A stretch of DNA of 64,000 bases from Gemmobacter megaterium (GCF_900156815.1 NZ_FTOT01000002.1:682001-746000), one strand, 5' to 3'; positions 9,064 to 19,674 are shown, counted from the first letter of the stretch. Made by a program: numbers and translations. The notes: generated by a model from the letters alone, not told the origin.

Positions 9064-9198
9064 ATGCAAACCGAACGCCGCTGGCTCAAAGCCGCCATCC
9101 TTGCCGCTTCCGGGCCTGTCCCCGCATTGCCGTGGGAGCGCACGGCCAAGGCCAATCCCGCACCTGTCCAGCCCTCCGCGTCGATGGCCGCACGCTGA
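9064..9198 (+). CDS. Small conserved-looking protein (44 aa)
   Basis: A 44-residue ORF beginning MQTERRWLKAAILAASG and continuing PVPALPWERTAKANP. GAGG lies 7 nt before the ATG, and the coding stretch has strong GC third-position bias. The basic amphipathic start followed by a LPWER element resembles short hypothetical proteins I recall from other Rhodobacterales, but this is memory, not a search. No function can be given. It is preceded by a 209-nt spacer after pgeF. Confidence 0.6.
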   Translation: MQTERRWLKAAILAASGPVPALPWERTAKANPAPVQPSASMAAR

Positions 9199-9500
9199 CC
9201 TTGCCGGGGTTTCTGCGATACTGGCAACAATCGCCCGACGATGGCCAGACCTGTCCTGCGATCTGCGGCGCTGCGGATTTGCTTTGACAGGGCGCCTGGT
9301 TTCAGACACATTCAGCCTGTCCAATATCGGGGCGCGCAGGGTCGCATATGACTCGCCGCCACTGAACCGGGTAGCTCGGAAACGGCGGCTCTGCTCTGCG
9401 TCCTCTGACCCGCAGGCAGGGCCGCTGCCGTTTCATCGGGGCGGTATCGTGCGAGGACAGCCCTGCCCGCAACACGCTCCTGCACCTGTGCGCGACCTGA
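9199..9500. other. Non-coding spacer of about 300 nt
   Basis: I see no gene with family similarity on either strand. A consensus-looking TTGACA at 9284-9289 on the plus strand has only a poor -10 partner (CACATT after 17 nt). A small RNA or a decayed gene is possible but unsupported. Confidence 0.4.
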
Positions 9501-11579
<2,079 letters not shown>

Positions 11580-11584
11580 TGCGC

Positions 11585-13543
11585 TCAGGCCGCCAGCGGC
11601 GCCTTGTCGACCAGCGCGACGATATCCATCATGATGCGGTTCAGCTCGAAATCCTTTGGCGTATAAACGGCGGCAACGCCCATGGCGCGCAGCTTCGCCG
11701 CATCTTCTTCGGGGATGATGCCGCCCACCACCACCGGCACATGGGTCAGGCCCGCCGCCCGCATCCGGCCCATCAGATCCTCGATCAGCGGCAGGTGGCT
11801 GCCCGACAGAATCGACAGGCCGACCACATGCGCCTGCTCGGCCTCGGCAGCCGCCACGATCTCGGCTGGCGTCAGGCGGATCCCCTCGTAGGTGATGTCC
11901 ATCCCGCAATCGCGGGCACGCGCTGCGATCTGTTCGGCGCCATTGGAATGGCCGTCCAGGCCCGGCTTGCCGACCAGAAACTTCAGCCGCCGCCCCAGAC
12001 GCGACGACACCGCATCCACCGCCTCGCGGATCGGCTCCAGCCCCTCAGTGCGGTTCGACACCGCACGCGACACGCCGGTCGGACCACGGTAGAGACCGAA
12101 GGCAGACCGCACCGTCTCGCCCCATTCTCCGGTGGTCGCGCCTGCCTTGGCCGCGGCAATAGAGGCAGGCATCACATTCGCGCCCGATTGGGCATCGGAC
12201 CGCAACCGCGCCAGGGCCGCTTGCACCGCAGCCTCGTCCCGGCTGGTGCGCCAGGCCTTCAGTCGGCCGATCTGGTCGGCCTCCGCCTCTTCATCCACAA
12301 CCATGATGGCGCCGTTCCCGGCGGTCAGCGGTGAAGGTTCGGTCGAGGTAAAGCGGTTCACGCCAACCACAACCGTTTCGCCGCCTTCGATCCGGCCGAT
12401 CCGGTCGGCATTGGCCTCGACCAGGCGGGATTTCATGTATTCGATGGCCTCGATCGCGCCACCCATGGCGTCGATCTGCGCAAGCTCGGCACGTGCCCCA
12501 TCCTTGAGCGCGGCCACCTTGGCCTCGATTGCCGGGTTGCCATCGAACAGATCACCATATTCCAGAAGGTCGGTCTCATAGGCGAGGATCTGCTGCATCC
12601 GCAGCGACCATTGCTGATCCCAGGGGCGCGGCAGCCCCAGCGCCTCGTTCCAGGCCGGCAACTGGACCGCCCGCGCGCGCGCCTTTTTCGACAGCGTCAC
12701 CGCCAGCATTTCCAGCAGGATGCGGTAGACGTTGTTTTCCGGCTGCGGCTCGGTCAGGCCCAGCGAGTTCACCTGCACACCATAGCGGAAACGGCGGTAC
12801 TTCGCATCTTCGATGCCATACCGCTCCAGGCAGATCTCGTCCCACAGATCGACAAAGGCGCGCATCTTGCAGAGTTCGGTGACAAACCGGATCCCCGCAT
12901 TCACAAAGAACGAGATGCGTCCAACCATGTTGGGAAATTCGGCCGGGGCAACCTTGCCCTTCAGATCGTCCAGCACCGCCTGGGCCGTTGCCAGCGCAAA
13001 GGCCAGTTCCTGTTCCGGCGTCGCGCCCGCCTCTTGCAGGTGGTAGGAACACACGTTCATCGGGTTCCATTTTGGCAGATGCTGTTGCGTATAGGCCGCG
13101 ACGTCGGTGATCATCCGCAGACTGGGACGCGGCGGGCAGATATAGGTGCCACGCGACAGATATTCCTTGATGATGTCATTCTGCACCGTGCCTTGCAGCT
13201 TGCTGACATCCGCGCCCTGTTCCTCGGCCACCGCGATGTACAGCGACAGCAACCACGGCGCCGTGGCGTTGATCGTCATCGAAGTGTTCATCTGCTCCAG
13301 CGGGATATTGTCGAACAAGGCCCGCATGTCACCGATGTGGCAGACGGGCACGCCCACCTTGCCCACCTCGCCGCGCGACAGTTCGTGATCGCTGTCATAT
13401 CCAGTCTGGGTCGGCAGATCGAACGCGACCGACAGGCCGGTCTGCCCTTTGGACAGGTTGTTCTGATACAGCTCGTTCGACGCCGCAGCCGTGGAATGGC
13501 CGGCATAGGTGCGGAACAGCCAAGGCTTTTCCTTCTGGGTCAT
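11585..13543 (-). CDS. ecm: Ethylmalonyl-CoA mutase (adenosylcobalamin-dependent)
   Basis: B12-dependent mutase that converts (2R)-ethylmalonyl-CoA to (2S)-methylsuccinyl-CoA in the ethylmalonyl-CoA pathway of acetyl-CoA assimilation. The 652 residues comprise an N-terminal TIM barrel (WLFRTYAGHSTAAASNELY, SVAFDLPTQTGYDSDH, MNTSMTINATAPWLLSLY) and a C-terminal cobalamin domain with the DxHxxG motif GLDGHSNGAEQIA. This N-terminus and the lack of the methylmalonyl-CoA mutase small-subunit extension favour Ecm (MeaA type) over Mcm. Proximity to ccr supports this. The start at 13543 follows GGAGG. Confidence 0.93.
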   Translation of the reverse strand: MTQKEKPWLFRTYAGHSTAAASNELYQNNLSKGQTGLSVAFDLPTQTGYDSDHELSRGEVGKVGVPVCHIGDMRALFDNIPLEQMNTSMTINATAPWLLSLYIAVAEEQGADVSKLQGTVQNDIIKEYLSRGTYICPPRPSLRMITDVAAYTQQHLPKWNPMNVCSYHLQEAGATPEQELAFALATAQAVLDDLKGKVAPAEFPNMVGRISFFVNAGIRFVTELCKMRAFVDLWDEICLERYGIEDAKYRRFRYGVQVNSLGLTEPQPENNVYRILLEMLAVTLSKKARARAVQLPAWNEALGLPRPWDQQWSLRMQQILAYETDLLEYGDLFDGNPAIEAKVAALKDGARAELAQIDAMGGAIEAIEYMKSRLVEANADRIGRIEGGETVVVGVNRFTSTEPSPLTAGNGAIMVVDEEAEADQIGRLKAWRTSRDEAAVQAALARLRSDAQSGANVMPASIAAAKAGATTGEWGETVRSAFGLYRGPTGVSRAVSNRTEGLEPIREAVDAVSSRLGRRLKFLVGKPGLDGHSNGAEQIAARARDCGMDITYEGIRLTPAEIVAAAEAEQAHVVGLSILSGSHLPLIEDLMGRMRAAGLTHVPVVVGGIIPEEDAAKLRAMGVAAVYTPKDFELNRIMMDIVALVDKAPLAA

Positions 13544-13680
13544 GGCGGGGCCTCCGTGCAATCGCAGCGCAACATTCTTGCCAAACCGATGATGCAGGCG
13601 CAAGATCATGTCAAGCCATTTTCGCCGCATTGCGGCACGGGCGGCTTGCCGGGACGGAACATTCGCGGCACTGTGGAACC

Positions 13681-15081
13681 ATGTTCGGGACAGTGGAACT
13701 CCCCGTCTGGTTGCTTGTGCTGATCCTGGCGTTTGCTGCGGTCACCTTTGCGTCGCATTTCCTGTTTCCGTCGGTCCGCTGGTTCTTTCGGCGCAGGATG
13801 GAGCGCGCGGTCGGCGAGTTGAACCGTCGGCTGCATCGACCGATCGAGCCGTTCAAGTTGCTGGAGCGCCACGACCGTATCCAGCAGATCATCTATGATC
13901 CTCAGGTTCTCTCGGCCACGCTCGACCATGCCCGCGCAGAAGGCGTGCCGCGAAACGTCGCCTTTGAATCCGCGCGGCGCTATGCGCGGGAAATCGTGCC
14001 GGGGTTTTCGGCCAGCGTCTATTTCGGCTTTTCGGTCCGGGCCGCGCGCTGGCTGTCGCGGCTGCTGTACCGGGTGGAGGTGATCTCGCCCGACGAGTCG
14101 GCCTTGCAGACCGTCGAGCGCGAGGCGACCGTCGTCTTTGTCATGAACCACCGCAGCAATATGGATTATGTGCTTGTGACCTGGCTGGTGTCCAATCGCA
14201 TGACCCTGTCCTATGCGGTGGGCGAATGGGCGCGGGTCTGGCCGCTGTCCTGGCTGATCCGGGCGATGGGGGCCTATTTCATCCGGCGCCGCACACCGAA
14301 CATGCTGTATCGCAGGGTTCTGGAACGCTATGTGCAGACCGCCACCGCCGAAGGCGTCGCGCAGGCCATCTTTCCCGAGGGCCATCTGTCGCTGACCGGG
14401 CGGGTGGGACAGGCGCGGCTTGGCCTGCTCAGCTATATTCTGGCCGAGGCGCAGAAAGGTGCGCGCCCGGTTGTCTTTGTTCCCGTCGGCCTGGGCTATG
14501 ACCGTGTTCTGGAAGACAAGCTTCTGGTCGCGGCCGAAGAAACCGGCGTGCGGCGGTTCCGCACCAAACTGTCGTTGATCATGCTGCATGTGGCACGGAT
14601 GCTGTGGCGCAGGCTTTGGGGGCGCTGGCAAGGCTTTGGCGCGGCGGCTGTCAGCTTTGGCAAGCCTATCCCGTTGGCGCCGCTGTTGGCGCGAGATCCC
14701 GATCTCACGCCCGAAGCACTTGGCGCGCATCTGATGCGCGATGTTCGGCAGGTGGTGCCGGTTCTGCCCGTTCCGCTGGTGGCCGCGGCACTGCTGCGCG
14801 CCGGGCTTCCCATCGACGCCTCCGAGGTGGCGCCCGCCGTCGCGGCATTGAGAGCCGAGCTTGAGGCGACCGGCGCCGTCCTGGCACTGGGCGCCCTGCC
14901 CGAGGCTGACATGCTGTCCGGCGCGCTGGATGCGCTGACGGACCGGGGCTTGCTTGCCAAAGACAACGGCGCGCTGATCGTGACGGATCCTGCGTTGCTG
15001 GCCTTTCAGGCCGCGCCAGTGCAGCAAATTCAGGATGCAACTGCGGCGAAAACGCCACAAGGGCAAACCGCAGAGACATAA
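13681..15081 (+). CDS. 1-acyl-sn-glycerol-3-phosphate acyltransferase-like protein (PlsB/PlsC family)
   Basis: A 466-residue membrane acyltransferase. An N-terminal hydrophobic helix (PVWLLVLILAFAAVTFASHF) is followed by the catalytic HX4D box NHRSNMDY, the FIRRRTPN segment and the FPEGHLS motif, all hallmarks of glycerolipid acyltransferases. It is longer than a typical PlsC, with a C-terminal helical region of about 120 residues. The location between ecm and ccr is, as I recall, shared by other Rhodobacterales, but a link to the ethylmalonyl-CoA pathway is only positional. The substrate is unknown. It diverges from ecm with a 137-bp spacer. Confidence 0.82.
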   Translation: MFGTVELPVWLLVLILAFAAVTFASHFLFPSVRWFFRRRMERAVGELNRRLHRPIEPFKLLERHDRIQQIIYDPQVLSATLDHARAEGVPRNVAFESARRYAREIVPGFSASVYFGFSVRAARWLSRLLYRVEVISPDESALQTVEREATVVFVMNHRSNMDYVLVTWLVSNRMTLSYAVGEWARVWPLSWLIRAMGAYFIRRRTPNMLYRRVLERYVQTATAEGVAQAIFPEGHLSLTGRVGQARLGLLSYILAEAQKGARPVVFVPVGLGYDRVLEDKLLVAAEETGVRRFRTKLSLIMLHVARMLWRRLWGRWQGFGAAAVSFGKPIPLAPLLARDPDLTPEALGAHLMRDVRQVVPVLPVPLVAAALLRAGLPIDASEVAPAVAALRAELEATGAVLALGALPEADMLSGALDALTDRGLLAKDNGALIVTDPALLAFQAAPVQQIQDATAAKTPQGQTAET

Positions 15082-15098
15082 AATTACAATTAGTGACC

Positions 15099-15120
15099 GC
15101 AACCTATTGCAATGTTGCGC
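15099..15120 (+). promoter_or_regulatory. GCAAC-N10-GTTGC palindrome upstream of ccr
   Basis: Inverted repeats GCAAC (15099-15103) and GTTGC (15114-15118) lie about 85-105 bp before the ccr ATG, in an AT-richer stretch. The right half, TTGCAATGTTGCGC (15107-15120), resembles the element upstream of phaJ at 17552. It is a candidate operator for control of acetyl-CoA assimilation. Confidence 0.4.
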
Positions 15121-15202
15121 GGCGATTTCTATCCAAAGCGCATGGTGCCGCCCGATTCTGCGGCGCGGCACAGATATGCAGGAACACGCCAAGGAGGCAC
15201 CC

Positions 15203-16495
15203 ATGGCTCTGGACACGAATCCCGACATCATCGCCTATGACGCCCCCAAGAAGGATCTGTACGAAATCGGTGAGATGCCGCCCCTGGGCCATGTCCCTGC
15301 CAAGATGTACGCCTGGGCGATCCGCCGCGAGCGTCATGGCGAGCCGGATACCGCCATGCAGGTCGAGGTGGTGGACACATGGACGCTGGACAGCCACGAA
15401 GTGCTGGTTCTGGTGATGGCGGCCGGCGTGAACTACAATGGCGTCTGGGCGAGCCGGGGCGAGCCGATCTCGCCCTTCGACGGGCACAAGGCCCCGTTCC
15501 ACGTGGCAGGATCCGACGCCTCGGGCATCGTCTGGGCTGTCGGCGACAAGGTCAAACGCTGGAAGGTCGGCGACGAGGTCGTGATCCATTGCAACCAGGA
15601 CGACGGCGACGACGAACATTGCAACGGTGGCGACCCGATGTTTTCGCCCAGCCAGCGCATCTGGGGCTATGAAACCCCGGATGGGTCGTTCAGCCAGTTC
15701 ACCCGCGTGCAGGCGCAGCAACTTATGCCGCGCCCCAAGCATCTGACCTGGGAAGAATCGGCCTGCTACACCCTGACGCTGGCCACCGCCTATCGCATGT
15801 TGTTCGGCCACGAACCGCATGACCTGAAGCCGGGGCAGAACGTGCTGGTCTGGGGCGCCTCGGGGGGGTTGGGCTCCTATGCCATCCAGTTGATCAATAC
15901 GGCGGGCGCCAATGCGATCGGTGTGATCTCGGACGAATCGAAGCGCGATTTCGTCATGGGCCTGGGCGCGAAGGGCGTGATCAACCGCAACGATTTCAAA
16001 TGCTGGGGCCAGTTGCCCAAGGTGAACTCGGACGAGTACAACACCTGGCTGAAAGAGGCGCGGAAGTTCGGCAAGGCAATCTGGGACATCACCGGCAAGG
16101 GCGTCAGCGTCGACATGGTGTTCGAACATCCCGGCGAGGCGACCTTTCCCGTCTCGGCGCTGGTGGTGAAAAAGGGCGGCATGGTGGTGATCTGTGCCGG
16201 GACCAGCGGGTTCAACTGCACCTTTGACGTGCGCTACATGTGGATGCACCAGAAGCGTCTGCAAGGGTCGCACTTCGCCCATCTGGCGCAGGCCAGCGCC
16301 GCGAACAAGCTGATGCTGGAGCGCCGTCTGGACCCTTGCATGTCCGAGGTGTTCCCCTGGGCCGAGATCCCGGCAGCGCATATGCTGATGCGCCGCAACC
16401 AGCACAAGCCGGGCAACATGGCCGTGCTGGTGCAAGCGCCCCGCACCGGGCTGCGGACCTTCGAAGACACGCTCGACGCCAGCCGCGGCGCCTGA
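15203..16495 (+). CDS. ccr: Crotonyl-CoA carboxylase/reductase
   Basis: Key enzyme of the ethylmalonyl-CoA pathway: reductive carboxylation of crotonyl-CoA with CO2 and NADPH to (2S)-ethylmalonyl-CoA. It is a 430-residue medium-chain dehydrogenase fold protein. Visible features are the N-terminal KDLYEIGEMPPLGHVP, MAAGVNYNGVWASRGEP, the NADPH-binding VWGASGGLGSYAIQL, and FEHPGEATFPVSAL, a region typical of Ccr. The start at 15203 follows AAGGAGG. With ecm at 11585 it marks an acetate- or PHB-assimilating isocitrate-lyase-independent route. Confidence 0.96.
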   Translation: MALDTNPDIIAYDAPKKDLYEIGEMPPLGHVPAKMYAWAIRRERHGEPDTAMQVEVVDTWTLDSHEVLVLVMAAGVNYNGVWASRGEPISPFDGHKAPFHVAGSDASGIVWAVGDKVKRWKVGDEVVIHCNQDDGDDEHCNGGDPMFSPSQRIWGYETPDGSFSQFTRVQAQQLMPRPKHLTWEESACYTLTLATAYRMLFGHEPHDLKPGQNVLVWGASGGLGSYAIQLINTAGANAIGVISDESKRDFVMGLGAKGVINRNDFKCWGQLPKVNSDEYNTWLKEARKFGKAIWDITGKGVSVDMVFEHPGEATFPVSALVVKKGGMVVICAGTSGFNCTFDVRYMWMHQKRLQGSHFAHLAQASAANKLMLERRLDPCMSEVFPWAEIPAAHMLMRRNQHKPGNMAVLVQAPRTGLRTFEDTLDASRGA

Positions 16496-16508
16496 TGGCC
16501 GGCCGGGA

Positions 16509-16563
16509 GCGGGGGTTTCACACCCCCGCACCCCCGTGGGGTATTTCGGGCAAGATGAAACGG
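16509..16563 (+). repeat. Extragenic hairpin repeat, copy A
   Basis: The perfect 7-bp stem GCGGGGG/CCCCCGC is followed by a C-run, then GGGGTATTTCGGGC and AAGATGAAACGGG. The same order of elements occurs in reverse orientation at 53348-53407. It lies just after the ccr stop and could serve as its transcription end. Confidence 0.6.
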
Positions 16564-16665
16564 GAACCGGGGCTTGCGGCGGCAAGGTCCGGCGTGCCTT
16601 TGCGGGGTTCCTCTGCCCAGGGCGCCATGCGATAAGCGCCGCACAAGTCTGGCAGGAGGCGCAAC

Positions 16666-17544
16666 GTGACCCGGATCATTCAGGAACTGGCCGAGATTTC
16701 GGACCGCTACGATGTATTGTTCTGCGATCTCTGGGGCTGCGTCCATGATGGCGTGCAGGCCATGCCAGCGGCCGTTGCGGCGCTACAGGCCTTCCGCGCG
16801 AAGGGTGGCGCGGTTGTGCTGCTGACCAACGCGCCGCGCCCGAAGCCCAGCGTGGCCCGGCAGATCGCGCGGCTGGGCGTGCCTGAAGACGCATGGGACG
16901 ACATCGTGACCTCGGGCGATGCGGCCCAACATGGGCTGGTCACAGGCGCGGTTGGCCGCAAGATCTGGCATATCGGCCCGTCGAAGGATCTGACGTTTTT
17001 CTCGGAAATGTCGCCCGACCTTCCGAAGGCCGACATCGCATTGGTGCCGCAGGCCGAGGCGGAGGGCATCGTCTGCACCGATCTGTTCGAGAACCTGACA
17101 GAGCAGCCAGAAGACTATCGCGGACGTCTGATGCTGGCGCGCGAGGCCGGGCTGCCGATGTTGTGCGCCAATCCGGATCTGATGGTGGACTATGGCGACA
17201 AGCGGGTCTGGTGCGCCGGTGCGCTGGCGAAGCTATATGAGGAGATCGGCGGAACGGCCCTGTATTTCGGCAAGCCGCATCCGCCGATCTACGATCTTGC
17301 CCGGCGGCGGCTGGCCGCGCGCGGGATCGAAGTGGTCGAAGACCGCATCCTGTGCCTTGGCGATGGAATCGGCACGGATGTCGCCGGGGCGGCCGGCGAA
17401 GGGCTGGATGGGTTGTTCGTGACAGGCGGCCTGGCTGCCGCCGACTTCGGACCGGACCCCGAGCACCCGGATCCGCAATCGCTGAATACCTGGCTCGCGG
17501 CGCGCGGGGCGGCGCCGCAATGGTCCATCGGGCGGGTGCGCTGA
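16666..17544 (+). CDS. HAD-superfamily class IIA hydrolase (TIGR01459 type)
   Basis: A 292-residue cytoplasmic HAD phosphatase-like protein. The nucleophile motif is LFCDLWGCVHDG, motif II is VLLTNAPRP and the C-terminal motifs are YFGKPHPPIYDLA and LCLGDGIGTDVAGA. The second Asp of the usual DxDG motif I is replaced (DLWG), which is normal for this alphaproteobacterial subfamily. The substrate is unknown. The start is a GTG at 16666 with AGGAGG upstream. Confidence 0.85.
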   Translation: MTRIIQELAEISDRYDVLFCDLWGCVHDGVQAMPAAVAALQAFRAKGGAVVLLTNAPRPKPSVARQIARLGVPEDAWDDIVTSGDAAQHGLVTGAVGRKIWHIGPSKDLTFFSEMSPDLPKADIALVPQAEAEGIVCTDLFENLTEQPEDYRGRLMLAREAGLPMLCANPDLMVDYGDKRVWCAGALAKLYEEIGGTALYFGKPHPPIYDLARRRLAARGIEVVEDRILCLGDGIGTDVAGAAGEGLDGLFVTGGLAAADFGPDPEHPDPQSLNTWLAARGAAPQWSIGRVR

Positions 17545-17551
17545 GATCCGA

Positions 17552-17568
17552 GCGCAACAATATTGCAC
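17552..17568. promoter_or_regulatory. GCGCAACAATATTGCAC element
   Basis: A 17-nt element centred on the palindrome CAATATTG, 96 bp before the phaJ-like start. In reverse orientation it matches 15 of 17 positions of 10049-10065, and it shares the TGCAAT and GTTGCGC blocks with the ccr upstream region. It may bind a regulator of carbon-storage metabolism. Confidence 0.4.
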
Positions 17569-17595
17569 CAGGATCACGCCGTGGGTAAAAAAATT

Positions 17596-17635
17596 ACGCT
17601 GCAGCGTTGTGCTGCGGCGCAGCGTATGGTATGAT
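17596..17635 (+). promoter_or_regulatory. phaJ-like promoter with overlapping palindromic operators
   Basis: A promoter TTGTGC (17607-17612), 17 bp, TATGAT (17630-17635) is overlapped by two perfect palindromes: ACGCTGCAGCGT (17596-17607) and GCTGCGGCGCAGC (17611-17623). The second contains CTGC-N3-GCAG, the type of TGC-rich site reported for the PHA repressor PhaR in Rhodobacter (from memory). The arrangement, with operators covering the -35 and spacer, suggests repression. Confidence 0.5.
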
Positions 17636-17663
17636 TTGCGCACCTTCACCAAGGAATCGCAGG

Positions 17664-18107
17664 ATGCTGGACAACAACCCGCGCGGAACCATCTGCATCG
17701 AGGATATCGAGCTTGGCATGACCCGCTCCTTGCGCAAGGTCGTGACGGATCGGGATATCGAACTGTTCGCCGAAGTGTCCACCGATCGCAACCCGGTGCA
17801 TCTGGACGATGACTACGCCCGCGATACGATCTTTCAGGGTCGCATCGCGCATGGAATGCTGACTGCGGGCCTGGTCTCGGCAGTCATCGGCGAACAGTTG
17901 CCGGGCCATGGTACCGTCTATCTGGGCCAGAGCCTGAAGTTCATGGCGCCCGTTCGGCCCGGCGACACGGTCGAGGCTGCCGTGACTGTCACAGCGGTTG
18001 ACCATTCGCGGCGGCGCGTGACCCTTGAAACCCGCTGCGCGGTGGGTGATACGGTTGTCCTGAAGGGCGAGGCGCTGGTTCTGGCGCCCAGCCGCAAGTT
18101 CGACTGA
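17664..18107 (+). CDS. MaoC/PhaJ-family (R)-specific enoyl-CoA hydratase
   Basis: A 147-residue single hot-dog-fold hydratase. The catalytic motif is STDRNPVHLDDDYA (Asp and His of the hydratase 2 motif), followed by FQGRIAHGMLTAGLVSAVIG. PhaJ-type enzymes convert trans-2-enoyl-CoA to (R)-3-hydroxyacyl-CoA, connecting fatty acid oxidation, PHA synthesis and crotonyl-CoA metabolism. Nearness to ccr and a PhaR-like operator support a role there, although MaoC proteins serve other pathways too. AAGGA lies upstream of the ATG at 17664. Confidence 0.85.
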   Translation: MLDNNPRGTICIEDIELGMTRSLRKVVTDRDIELFAEVSTDRNPVHLDDDYARDTIFQGRIAHGMLTAGLVSAVIGEQLPGHGTVYLGQSLKFMAPVRPGDTVEAAVTVTAVDHSRRRVTLETRCAVGDTVVLKGEALVLAPSRKFD

Positions 18108-18137
18108 CAGGCGGGCGGCCCCGCCATCCGGGGGCAG

Positions 18138-19064
18138 ATGAAACGGCACCATCACTGGAACGGGCTGACGGAGGCAGAGCGTGGCGCCTCGGTCGCCATG
18201 GGGAATTTCGATGGCGTGCATCTTGGCCATCGCTCGGTGATCGACCTTGCAAGGCGCGATGGCATGGCCCTGGGCGTCGTGACCTTTGAGCCCCACCCGC
18301 GCGAGTTCTTTGCCCCGGACTCTCCTCCGTTCCGCCTGATGAACCCCGAAGCGCGGGCGAATCGGCTGGCACGGCTGGAGGTCGATCAGCTTTATGAACT
18401 CCCCTTCGATGCCGCGCTGGCCGCGCTGGCGCCGGAAGACTTTGCCCGGACTGTGCTGTCCGATGGACTTGGCATCCGCCATATTGTCGTCGGCGCAGAT
18501 TTCCGCTTTGGCAAGGGCCGGGCGGGCACCGTAACGGATCTTGAGGCGCTTGGTCGCAGGTTCGGCTTCGATGTGACGGTTGCGCCGCTGGTGGAAACCG
18601 GCGGGGTCGAGATTTCGTCGACGGCCATCCGCAGCGCACTCGCCGCCGGAAGGCCTCGTGAGGCGGCGGTCATGCTGGGGCACTGGCACAGGATCGACGG
18701 CGAGGTGTTGCACGGCGAGAAACGCGGGCGCGAGCTGGGCTTTCCCACTGCCAACATGGCCATGACCGGCCTGCATCTGCCGAAACTGGGCGTCTATGCC
18801 GTCAAGGTCGATGTTCTGACGGGCCCGCACAGGGGCAGCTATCACGGCGCGGCAAGCCTTGGCGTGCGCCCGATGTTCGGAGAGAACCTGCCGAACCTCG
18901 AGACCTTCATCTTCGACTTCAAAGGCAGCCTGTATGGCGAACATCTGTCGGTTGCGCTGGTCGAATTCCTGCGGCCGGAGCTGACATTCGACGGACTGCC
19001 CGGTCTGATCGCGCAGATGGACGCCGATTGCGCGCGCGCGCGGACAATCCTGGCAGAAATCTAG
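18138..19064 (+). CDS. ribF: Bifunctional riboflavin kinase / FAD synthetase
   Basis: Makes FMN from riboflavin and FAD from FMN using ATP. The 308 residues show the N-terminal adenylyltransferase (VAMGNFDGVHLGHR, FEPHPREFF, VVGADFRFGKGRAG, ISSTAIRSAL) and the C-terminal kinase (GRELGFPTANM, GVYAVKV, LETFIFDFKGSLYG). It follows the PhaJ-like gene by 30 bp on the same strand and may be co-transcribed. Confidence 0.96.
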   Translation: MKRHHHWNGLTEAERGASVAMGNFDGVHLGHRSVIDLARRDGMALGVVTFEPHPREFFAPDSPPFRLMNPEARANRLARLEVDQLYELPFDAALAALAPEDFARTVLSDGLGIRHIVVGADFRFGKGRAGTVTDLEALGRRFGFDVTVAPLVETGGVEISSTAIRSALAAGRPREAAVMLGHWHRIDGEVLHGEKRGRELGFPTANMAMTGLHLPKLGVYAVKVDVLTGPHRGSYHGAASLGVRPMFGENLPNLETFIFDFKGSLYGEHLSVALVEFLRPELTFDGLPGLIAQMDADCARARTILAEI

Positions 19065-19092
19065 CCGGAACGCATCACGCCGGTGACAGCAA

Positions 19093-19674
19093 TCAGCGGC
19101 GACGACAGGTCTGCAATTGGTTCCGATAGGTTTCAGCCCGGCTGGCAACACGGTCTGCGACCGCCAGCAGCCACGGCTTGGCATTGTGGCTGCCCCGCGC
19201 ATAGCCGGATCTGCCTTCGTGATAGGCCAGATATTGATTGCGCGCATCATGCTTGGAGATGCCGAGCGCCTTTTCCGCCTTGTCGAAATACCAGCCCATG
19301 AAGTCTGTCGCGTCCTGAATGCGATCCCGCCGCGCGCCGCCACGGCGGGCTTCGTCCTGATATTCGCGCCATGTATCGTCCAGCGCCTGACTATAGCCAT
19401 AGGCCGAACTCTGGCGCCCCATCGGGATAACCCCCAGCGCATAGCGATAGGGGGTTCGCGCATTGCCGACGAAACGTGATTCCTGATGGATTACGGCCAT
19501 CTGGACATGCACCGGCACGCCCCAACGACGTTCGGTTGCCTGCATCGCACGAAAGTATTTCGGTCGCTCGTCCGCCAGACCACATGCGTTGTCGAGACTG
19601 CGGGGGGCCGAATAATTCGCCCCGCACGATCCAAGCACCAGTAGCAACGCCACGGCACGAAAGACTTTGCCCAT
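19093..19674 (-). CDS. Lytic transglycosylase-like lipoprotein (SLT domain)
   Basis: A 193-residue protein with a lipoprotein signal (LLLVLGSC, Cys17 of the lipobox). After it comes a Slt-type lysozyme fold: the catalytic Glu65 in VIHQESRF, SSAYGYSQALDDTW and NQYLAYHEGRSGYARG. It likely cleaves peptidoglycan glycan strands from the periplasmic face of a membrane. It ends convergently 28 bp from ribF and diverges from hspQ. A weak RBS-like GAGCAG precedes the ATG. Confidence 0.85.
   Translation of the reverse strand: MGKVFRAVALLLVLGSCGANYSAPRSLDNACGLADERPKYFRAMQATERRWGVPVHVQMAVIHQESRFVGNARTPYRYALGVIPMGRQSSAYGYSQALDDTWREYQDEARRGGARRDRIQDATDFMGWYFDKAEKALGISKHDARNQYLAYHEGRSGYARGSHNAKPWLLAVADRVASRAETYRNQLQTCRRR

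Noticed and set aside
9284-9312. A promoter at TTGACA (9284-9289)
   Set aside because: There is no acceptable -10 at 16-18 bp and no downstream gene on that strand before trxB at 10169; kept only as a note in the spacer entry.
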